Of a stretch of DNA of 64,000 bases, positions 57,932 to 64,000 are shown in pieces. The position numbers and the translations under genes were made by a program. Under the pieces are notes generated by a model that saw nothing but the letters and a program-made list of their open reading frames with translations, searched no databases and was not told the origin of the DNA. The stretch's first letter is position 1. The number at the start of each line of letters is the position of its first letter. Location: contig NZ_QJRC01000066.1 of NCBI RefSeq assembly GCF_013393325.1, forward strand, positions 61,045-125,044, written 5' to 3'. The stretch is from Pseudomonas hunanensis. GTDB lineage: Bacteria; Pseudomonadota; Gammaproteobacteria; Pseudomonadales; Pseudomonadaceae.

Positions 57932-58871
57932 TCTGGTCCGAGGCCTCCTTGCCCAGGCGCTTGGCAAGGGTGATGAACGCCGTGCGTTCGTGCCACTCCC
58001 CCGCCATGAACAGCCGCTCCCGCACTTCGACCTGACGTTGGTCGATGTACGCCACCACCCCCTGATCACGCCCTACCCGGTCACCTGGGCGCACGCGGTA
58101 AAGCCTGCCAGCCGCCATCAGCAATGCTTCGCGTGCCGCCCCGCGCGCCAGGCTACCGACCATCTCCAGCTGCGCCAGCGGCACACCGGCCAGCCCCGTT
58201 GCGGTCAACCGCGCCGCCACAGGGGCAAACGGGTCTACGGCAGGCGCAGCCATTGCAGCCCTTGCCGGTAGTCGCGCCAGCATCGCAGGTGCCTTCATGG
58301 GTGCGGGCGCGTCATAGGCATAAACCCGCAACCGCAGGCGCAACAGCCCAGGCTGGCGATCAACGGCAGCCAGGCTCATGTCATCGCTGTGCAGCACTCG
58401 CACCTGCCCCAACCAGTCGTCCAACCACAACCGCAAGGCTGAGTAACGCCCCACCACTTGCAACTCCAGCGGCACTTTGCGCAAACCAGCCTGTTGCTCG
58501 CCCTTATCGACATCGAGGCGCTCGACCAGCAAACCCTGCGCATGCCCCGTCACCGCCAGGCGCTCAAGCAGGTCACTCATGCCCTCCCCGCCAGCCAGTT
58601 GCCAGCGCGCCTCCTGCAACCGCTGCTCGGCGGCCACCACAGCAGCCCGCAACTGCTCAAGCTCGGCCAACCGCAATGCACTGGCTGCCTGCCTCTGATT
58701 CAATTCGGCGTACCTGGCATCCTCGCGTGACTGCTGCTGAATCAGTGCCGGCAGGCGCATCGCGCAGCCCAGGCTGAACAACACAGCGGCTACCAGCGCT
58801 GGCGCCAGTCGTCGGCAGCGATCGGAGCGCTCGACCACAGCCAACCAAGCGAGAAGCTGTGCAGTACTCAC
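57861..58871 (-). CDS. PilO-PilP fusion protein of the type IV pilus alignment complex
   Basis: One 336-residue frame carries two normally separate proteins. Residues 1-190 are PilO-like: a TM near 20-38 (LAPALVAAVLFSLGCA), coiled coil (RYAELNQRQAASALRLAELEQLRAAVVAAEQRLQEA), then the ferredoxin-like domain (GLRKVPLELQVVGRYSALRLWLDDW). Residues ~205-310 are PilP-like (AVDPFAPVAARL, LAQLEMVGSLARGAAREALLMAAGRLYRVRPGDRVGRDQGVVAYID). PilP normally has its own lipoprotein signal; here the PilO TM would anchor it. GTG start at 58871 overlaps the pilN stop (GTGA). The frame ends with ~30 polar residues overlapping pilQ. Confidence 0.88.
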   Translation of the reverse strand: MSTAQLLAWLAVVERSDRCRRLAPALVAAVLFSLGCAMRLPALIQQQSREDARYAELNQRQAASALRLAELEQLRAAVVAAEQRLQEARWQLAGGEGMSDLLERLAVTGHAQGLLVERLDVDKGEQQAGLRKVPLELQVVGRYSALRLWLDDWLGQVRVLHSDDMSLAAVDRQPGLLRLRLRVYAYDAPAPMKAPAMLARLPARAAMAAPAVDPFAPVAARLTATGLAGVPLAQLEMVGSLARGAAREALLMAAGRLYRVRPGDRVGRDQGVVAYIDQRQVEVRERLFMAGEWHERTAFITLAKRLGKEASDQNENVDEISAGNPAVGSAGVGDVL

Positions 58872-59404
58872 GACCAAAACGCCGAAACGCGCGCGGTCAG
58901 CAGGAATTCATCGCCGCTCGGCAGGCTCTTGATGCGCTTGAGCTCCAAATCGAGCAAAACGCTCGAGCGGTTCAAGTCACGCATGAACTGCGCAACCACA
59001 GCACCGGATGCAGCCAAGCCGGTCATCTGCAGGCGGCCGCTTTCAAGGCTGAGCTCAAGGAGTTGCACACCTTCAGGCAAAGCCCCCTCAAGGTCAGCGA
59101 ACAGACCGGCCATCACCCCCTGGTGGGCACGCAAGCCTTCCAGCGCCGAGGCCCGGGCGAGCAATGCTGCATGCTGCGTGCGTACATCGGCCAGCGGCCG
59201 CAACTGCTCGTCCAGCTCCTCAAGGGCAGCCTGGAACTGGGTATTGGCCAGCGCCTGCTGCTGCCCGCGCTGGCGGGCCAATTGATCGACCAGCATCACG
59301 GCGCACAAGGCCAGTAAAGCGCCAGCAACCAGCTGGCCGCGAAAACGCCGCAGCGCAGCCTGACGCTGCCGTTCACGCCATGGCAGAAGGTTTAACCGCA
59401 TCAT
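58868..59404 (-). CDS. pilN: type IV pilus inner-membrane protein PilN
   Basis: 178 residues. It has the PilM-binding N-terminal motif MMRLNLLPWRERQR in the cytosol, one TM at about 21-40 (LVAGALLALCAVMLVDQL), a coiled coil (EALEELDEQLRPLADVRTQHAALLARASAL) and a periplasmic PilN domain (LPEGVQLLELSLESGRLQMTGLAAS). The ATG overlaps the pilM stop (ATGA), and its own stop overlaps the pilO-pilP GTG. Confidence 0.93.
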   Translation of the reverse strand: MMRLNLLPWRERQRQAALRRFRGQLVAGALLALCAVMLVDQLARQRGQQQALANTQFQAALEELDEQLRPLADVRTQHAALLARASALEGLRAHQGVMAGLFADLEGALPEGVQLLELSLESGRLQMTGLAASGAVVAQFMRDLNRSSVLLDLELKRIKSLPSGDEFLLTARVSAFWS

Positions 59405-60282
59405 GGGCGCAACCCTCCCACGGCCAAGGCACAGGCCAGGAGCATCGACCCATCGACATGCTCAAGCCCCGTCAGGCCGGGCAGGCACCTGCACGGCAGG
59501 TTCAGCCGATTGCCAAGCCCTTGCAACCAGCCTGAGTCAATCGCTGAGCTGCTGCTAATCCACAAGCCCGCAGGCAGGTTTTTGTCGGTCAGCAGCGCCT
59601 GCAAATGCTCTGGCAACAGCCCGCTAGTCTCCAAACCGGAGACTGGCAGCTCACGGCGCTGGTATACCCTGCCCGGCAGCCAGTCATAGAGGGTCAGGCT
59701 GCGAGCGTCGACACGCAACAACGCCGCCCCCTCCGAGCCGCCCCGTGGCAACATGCGGCACAAAGCAATGTTGTCGACCTCGACGGCTTCCAACTGCAAG
59801 CCCGCCGCCTCGACCACTGATTCAAGTGACGCCAGCGCGCTCTGCCGACAGGCAGCAACCATCGCCTCACTGCAGCCTGGCTGAACACTGGAAGCCCCCA
59901 AGACCTGAAAATCCAGGGCCAGGTCTTCCAGTGGAAACGGAAACAGCCGCTCAGCATCGGCCAGCAACCGCGCCTCCAACTGCGCTTCGTTCTGTTGCGC
60001 AGGCAGGTGGCACAGTTTGCAGATGACCTGGCTGGCCGGTAATGCCAGCGCCACCCGGCGCTGCTTGAGCCCGCTACGCTGGTAGGCGCGCTGTAACGCA
60101 GCCACCACTGCATCAGGCTCCGCCACCCAATCATCACCCAGCGGTGCCATAAGCGGTTCTTGTGCCGACCCCACCACCCGCCAGCGTCGATTGCGCTGCT
60201 GCAGTTGCAGCATGCGAACGGCATCCGGGGCAATTTCCACCCCCACGAGTGAACCGGCATCCTTGCCGAAGCGTCCAAGCAT
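59401..60282 (-). CDS. pilM: type IV pilus assembly ATPase-like protein PilM
   Basis: Actin/FtsA-like cytosolic protein that binds the PilN N-terminus. 293 residues: MLGRFGKDAGSLVGVEIAPDAVRMLQL at the start, VALALPASQVICKLCHLPA, LEAVEVDNIALCRML, and a C-terminal NRLNLPCRCL / MLLACALAVGGL segment. It is shorter than P. aeruginosa PilM (354). Start at ATG 60282 with AGGGAAGTCGCG upstream; the frame is open much further but runs through the divergent ponA promoter. First gene of pilM-N-(OP)-Q. Confidence 0.93.
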   Translation of the reverse strand: MLGRFGKDAGSLVGVEIAPDAVRMLQLQQRNRRWRVVGSAQEPLMAPLGDDWVAEPDAVVAALQRAYQRSGLKQRRVALALPASQVICKLCHLPAQQNEAQLEARLLADAERLFPFPLEDLALDFQVLGASSVQPGCSEAMVAACRQSALASLESVVEAAGLQLEAVEVDNIALCRMLPRGGSEGAALLRVDARSLTLYDWLPGRVYQRRELPVSGLETSGLLPEHLQALLTDKNLPAGLWISSSSAIDSGWLQGLGNRLNLPCRCLPGLTGLEHVDGSMLLACALAVGGLRP

Positions 60283-60389
60283 CGCGACTTCCCTGCTGTC
60301 TGTGGCAACCCCGCGGCAACACTGGGCCGAGGCTATCCATCGAGGCGACGGGTAGCCTGGCCGGTAACCCGGAGAGACGAAAAAATGCT

Positions 60390-60395
60390 TATAAT
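60390..60395 (+). promoter_or_regulatory. -10 element, probable ponA promoter
   Basis: TATAAT at 60390-60395, 66 bp before the ponA start, inside the pilM-ponA divergent gap. No good -35 is seen 17 bp upstream. A GGTCC-GCC-GGACC hairpin follows at 60410-60422, in the ponA leader. Confidence 0.5.
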
Positions 60396-60460
60396 GCCCA
60401 GCGTTTTTTGGTCCGCCGGACCCGCGTGCAATCCACTCCCAACCTGGACACCGAAAAGCC

Positions 60461-62914
60461 TTGATACGTCTGCTGAAGTTCTTCTGGTGGTCATCCGTCG
60501 CAGTCATCTGCGCGCTCGTACTCGGTGTGAGCGGTGCGTTTCTGTATCTTAGCCCCAGCCTGCCCTCGGTCGAGTCACTCAGAAGCATCCAGTTGCAGAT
60601 CCCACTCAGGGTGTACAGCAGCGACGGCAAGCTGATTGCCGAATTCGGCGAAATGCGCCGCTCGCCGATCCGCTTCGCGGAAATTCCCCCACAATTCATT
60701 CAGGCGCTGCTGTCAGCTGAGGACGACAACTTCCTCAACCACTATGGTGTAGACCCCAGCAGCCTGATGCGTGCCGCGACCCAGCTGGTGAAAACCGGGC
60801 ACATCCAGACCGGCGGCAGCACCATCACCATGCAGGTGGCGAAGAACTTCTTCCTCACCAGCGAGCGCAGCTTCTCGCGCAAGACCAACGAAATCCTGCT
60901 GGCCCTGCAAATCGAGCGTGAGCTGACCAAGGACGAAATCCTTGAGCTGTACGTGAACAAGATCTACCTGGGCAACCGCGCCTACGGTATCGACGCCGCT
61001 GCGCAGGTGTACTACGGCAAGTCGATCCGTGACGTGAGCCTGGCGCAGATGGCGATGATCGCCGGCCTGCCCAAAGCACCGTCGCGCTTCAACCCACTGG
61101 CCAACCCGGCACGTGCCAAGGAACGCCGCGACTGGATCCTCGGCCGCATGTACAAGCTGGGCAAGATCGACGAGGCCAGCTACCAGGCCGCCTTGGCCGA
61201 GCCGCTCAACGCCAGCTACCACGTACCGACGCCTGAAGTGAATGCCCCGTACATCGCTGAAATGGCCCGCGCGGAAATGGTCGGCCGTTACGGCAGCGAT
61301 GCCTATACCGAGGGCTTCCGCGTCACGACCACCGTGCCCAGCGACATGCAGGAAATGGCCAACAAGGCCGTCCTCAACGGGCTTTCCGATTACGACGAAC
61401 GCCACGGTTACCGCGGCCCTGAAGCACGCTTCCCGGGCCGTACCCAGGCAGCTTGGCTGCAGGAACTGGGCAAGCAACGCACCCTCGGCGGCCTGGAGCC
61501 AGCCATTGTCACTCAAGTTGAAAAAACCGGCCTCAAAGTGCTGACCCGTGACGGCCAGGAAGCACAGGTTGCTTGGGACACCATGAAATGGGCGCGCCCG
61601 TTCATCAACAGCAACGCCCAGGGGCGCACACCGCAGTCGCCTTCCGACGTGGCACAGGTCGGTGACCTGGTGCGCTTGCAACGTCTGGAAGATGGCAAGT
61701 TCAAGTTCAGCCAGGTGCCCGGTGCGCAGAGTGCACTGGTTACCCTCGACCCCTACAACGGCGCCATCCGCGCCCTGGTCGGCGGCTTCTCGTTCGAGCA
61801 GAGCAACTACAACCGCGCCATGCAGGCCAAGCGCCAACCAGGCTCTAGTTTCAAGCCATTCATCTACAGCGCCGCGCTGGACAGCGGTTACACCGCCGCC
61901 ACCCTGGTCAACGATGCGCCGATCGTGTTCGTTGACGAGTCGGTGGATAAAGTGTGGCGGCCGAAGAACGACACCAACACCTTCCTCGGCCCGATCCGCA
62001 TGCGTGAGGCGCTGTACAAATCGCGCAACCTGGTGTCGATCCGCCTGCTGCAGGCCATGGGCGTGGACCGCACCATCGACTACATCGCCAAGTTCGGCTT
62101 CAACAAGCAGGACCTGCCGCGCAACCTGTCGCTGGCACTGGGTACCGCCACCCTGACCCCAATGGAAATCGCCACCGGGTGGAGCACCTTTGCCAACGGT
62201 GGCTACAAGATCACCCCTTACCTGATCGACCGCATCGAAAGCCGCAGCGGCGAGACGCTGTTTACTTCCAACCCAGCCCGCGTACCGCAAGGTGCCGAGG
62301 ACCAGGCTGGCCTGGCCGCACCCGAGCAGCCAATCAGCACCGCCGCCATGCCAGGCGAAGCACCGCCTGCCTTCAGTCAGGTGGCAACTGCACCACAAGC
62401 GCCGGCGATAGCCGAACAGATCGTCGACGGGCGTACCACCTACATCCTCACCAGCATGCTGCAGGACGTGATCAAGCGCGGTACCGGTCGCCGGGCACTG
62501 GCCTTGGGCCGTACCGACCTGGCGGGCAAGACCGGTACCACCAACGAATCCAAGGACGCCTGGTTCTCGGGCTACAACGCCGACTACGTGACGACCGTGT
62601 GGGTCGGTTTCGACCAGCCAGAAACGCTCGGTCGCCGCGAGTACGGCGGTACGGCGGCGCTGCCGATCTGGATGAGTTTCATGGGCGCGGCGCTCAAGGA
62701 CAAACCGGCGCATGCGCCAGCAGAACCTGAAGGCATCCTCAGCCTGCGTGTGGACCCGGTCAGCGGGCGCGCCGCCTCGCCGAGCACACCGAATGCCTAC
62801 TTCGAGCTGTTCAAGGCCGAAGACTCGCCACCATCGGTGGACGAGCTGGGCAATGGCGCGGCACCGGGCAGCCCGCTGCCAGCCGATGAAGCAGCGCCGA
62901 TGGATCTGTTCTGA
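60461..62914 (+). CDS. mrcA: penicillin-binding protein 1A (PonA/MrcA)
   Basis: Bifunctional class A peptidoglycan synthase. 817 residues: N-terminal TM (FFWWSSVAVICALVLGVSGAFLYL), GT51 glycosyltransferase domain with LLSAEDDNFLNHYGVD and TGGSTITMQVAKNFFL, an OB-like insert, and transpeptidase domain with the active-site serine in RQPGSSFKPFIYSAAL, the SxN motif SRN in LYKSRNLVSIRLLQ and KTGTTN in LAGKTGTTNESKDAWF. Translation appears to start at TTG 60461 (MIRLLKFFWW), with no strong Shine-Dalgarno. Divergent from pilM, as in P. aeruginosa. Confidence 0.96.
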   Translation: MIRLLKFFWWSSVAVICALVLGVSGAFLYLSPSLPSVESLRSIQLQIPLRVYSSDGKLIAEFGEMRRSPIRFAEIPPQFIQALLSAEDDNFLNHYGVDPSSLMRAATQLVKTGHIQTGGSTITMQVAKNFFLTSERSFSRKTNEILLALQIERELTKDEILELYVNKIYLGNRAYGIDAAAQVYYGKSIRDVSLAQMAMIAGLPKAPSRFNPLANPARAKERRDWILGRMYKLGKIDEASYQAALAEPLNASYHVPTPEVNAPYIAEMARAEMVGRYGSDAYTEGFRVTTTVPSDMQEMANKAVLNGLSDYDERHGYRGPEARFPGRTQAAWLQELGKQRTLGGLEPAIVTQVEKTGLKVLTRDGQEAQVAWDTMKWARPFINSNAQGRTPQSPSDVAQVGDLVRLQRLEDGKFKFSQVPGAQSALVTLDPYNGAIRALVGGFSFEQSNYNRAMQAKRQPGSSFKPFIYSAALDSGYTAATLVNDAPIVFVDESVDKVWRPKNDTNTFLGPIRMREALYKSRNLVSIRLLQAMGVDRTIDYIAKFGFNKQDLPRNLSLALGTATLTPMEIATGWSTFANGGYKITPYLIDRIESRSGETLFTSNPARVPQGAEDQAGLAAPEQPISTAAMPGEAPPAFSQVATAPQAPAIAEQIVDGRTTYILTSMLQDVIKRGTGRRALALGRTDLAGKTGTTNESKDAWFSGYNADYVTTVWVGFDQPETLGRREYGGTAALPIWMSFMGAALKDKPAHAPAEPEGILSLRVDPVSGRAASPSTPNAYFELFKAEDSPPSVDELGNGAAPGSPLPADEAAPMDLF

Positions 62915-63044
62915 AGCAGGGTGCCTGACTCAGGATTTGCGTGGGCGCGCCAATCGAGCGCCGCCCGCGCGGCGCTCGATCTCATAGGCGCCAACAGTCT
63001 CATCACAAGCACCTTGCCACCCTGAAACATTTCCACGGCACAAC

Positions 63045-63079
63045 AAAAAGCCCCGGCTCATCCGAGCCGGGGCTTTTTT
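63045..63079. terminator. bidirectional terminator between ponA and maeB
   Basis: AAAAAGCCCCGGCTC-ATCC-GAGCCGGGGCTTTTTTAT serves both convergent genes, about 20 bp from the maeB stop. Confidence 0.9.
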
Positions 63080-63097
63080 ATGTTGCTACAGCGGCAA

Positions 63098-64000
63098 TCA
63101 GCCGTTGAACACTTCATCCACGCTGGTCAGCGGGTAGTGCTTCGGATACGGCAGGGTAGCCACACCGGATTCGATGGCGGCCTTGGCCACGGCGTCGGAA
63201 ACGACGGTGATCAGGCGTGCGTCCAGCGGCTTCGGAATGATGTACTCACGACCGAACTCCAGGCCTTCGACACCGTAGGCTTCGCACACTTCCTTAGGCA
63301 CTGGCAGCTTGGCCAGGTCTTTCAGGGCGATAGCAGCGGCGATCTTCATTTCTTCGTTGATGCGCTTGGCGCGAACGTCCAGGGCACCACGGAAGATGAA
63401 CGGGAAGCCCAGTACGTTGTTGACCTGGTTCGGGTAGTCGGAACGACCGGTAGCCATGATCACGTCGCTGCGAGTGGCGTGCGCCAGCTCTGGCGAGATT
63501 TCCGGGTCCGGGTTCGAGCAGGCGAACACGATCGGGTTGGCCGCCATCGACTTCAGGCCTTCCGGGCTCAGCAGGTTCGGGCCGGACAGGCCTACGAACA
63601 CGTCGGCACCGTCAAGGGCGTCAGCCAGGGTGCGCTTGTCGGTAGCGTGGGCGAACTGCGCCTTGTACTGGTTCAGGTCGTCACGGCCAGCGTGGATCAC
63701 GCCGCTGCGGTCGACCATGAGGATATTGCTAGCGCCCGCGCCCATGCTTATAAGCAGCTTCATGCAAGAGATGGCTGCAGCGCCAGCCCCCAGGCAGACG
63801 ATCTTGGCGTCCTCCAGCTTCTTGCCGGCGATTTCCAGGGCGTTGATCATGCCGGCCGCGGTAACGATGGCGGTACCGTGCTGGTCATCGTGGAACACCG
63901 GGATGTCGCACTGCTCGATCAAGGTGCGCTCGATTTCGAAGCACTCAGGGGCCTTGATGTCTTCAAGGTTGATGCCACCGAAGGTGATCGAAATGCGGCG
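63098..64000 (-). CDS. maeB: malic enzyme (NADP-dependent type), 5' end outside the window
   Basis: Oxidative decarboxylation of malate to pyruvate and CO2, giving NAD(P)H. Only the C-terminal 300 residues are in the window; the frame stays open to base 64000 ([42 protein letters not shown]...). Visible features are the substrate/metal region [15 protein letters not shown], the cofactor fold [22 protein letters not shown], and [11 protein letters not shown]. The protein ends soon after the malic NAD-binding domain (SVDEVFNG), so it lacks the phosphotransacetylase domain of long MaeB enzymes. Neighbour of ponA as in P. aeruginosa. Confidence 0.93.
   Translation of the reverse strand, partial: RRISITFGGINLEDIKAPECFEIERTLIEQCDIPVFHDDQHGTAIVTAAGMINALEIAGKKLEDAKIVCLGAGAAAISCMKLLISMGAGASNILMVDRSGVIHAGRDDLNQYKAQFAHATDKRTLADALDGADVFVGLSGPNLLSPEGLKSMAANPIVFACSNPDPEISPELAHATRSDVIMATGRSDYPNQVNNVLGFPFIFRGALDVRAKRINEEMKIAAAIALKDLAKLPVPKEVCEAYGVEGLEFGREYIIPKPLDARLITVVSDAVAKAAIESGVATLPYPKHYPLTSVDEVFNG

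Overview
The window is a chromosomal segment of a Pseudomonas of the P. putida group. Evidence is high-GC coding sequence, P. putida-type REP elements (GCGGGTTTACCCGCG-type and GCGGCCTTGTGTCGCG-type arms), and gene order close to the known Pseudomonas core: fbp-glgP, typA-thiI-glnA-ntrBC, secB-grx-gpmI-envC-ctpA, betT/betIBA, mscK-selO, hemE-gltDB-damX-aroBK-pilQPONM/ponA-maeB. Nearly all of it is housekeeping DNA. I saw no tRNA or rRNA gene, IS element, prophage or CRISPR array.

Layout. 1-5.0 kb: fbp with a DUF924 gene, glgP, and a YkgJ-type cysteine-cluster protein behind a palindromic promoter. 5.0-7.3 kb: a structured transcript candidate, then an AT-rich three-gene accessory cassette on the minus strand. 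The cassette holds a 2OG-Fe(II) oxygenase gene broken by an in-frame amber codon, a hydrophobic protein with a Gly/Trp/Pro-rich tail, and a small two-TM protein. It is the best candidate for something undescribed. 7.4-15.5 kb: typA, thiI and the nitrogen-control genes glnA, ntrB and ntrC, with recognisable sigma54 promoters and NtrC sites.

15.5-16.0 kb: the ntrC-trmL gap holds a near-consensus sigma54 promoter followed by almost three ~60-bp tandem units. This matches the position and architecture of the nitrogen-regulated sRNA NrsZ of P. aeruginosa. 16-23.5 kb: a small membrane protein and trmL with overlapping divergent start codons, secB-grxC-rhodanese, gpmI-envC-ctpA-polysaccharide deacetylase. 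23.5-28.3 kb: a 1559-residue DUF6543/dermonecrotic-toxin-like protein whose Shine-Dalgarno lies inside a perfect 13-bp hairpin. 28.4-34.8 kb: choline uptake and oxidation to glycine betaine (betT, betI, betB, betA) with a perfect BetI operator.

34.8-46 kb: cvrA-type antiporter, mscK, selO, trxC, an orphan ParA, a LysR/MFS pair, a BOF-domain periplasmic protein and hemE. 46-64 kb: gltBD (glutamate synthase, which works with glnA in ammonium assimilation), a DamX-like SPOR protein, aroB-aroK, a reduced pilMN-(OP fusion)-Q operon with a short PilQ, divergent ponA, and the C-terminal part of maeB running off the right edge. Osmotic adaptation (bet genes, MscK, K+/H+ antiporter) and nitrogen assimilation (glnA, ntrBC, nrsZ, gltBD) are the two coherent physiological themes.
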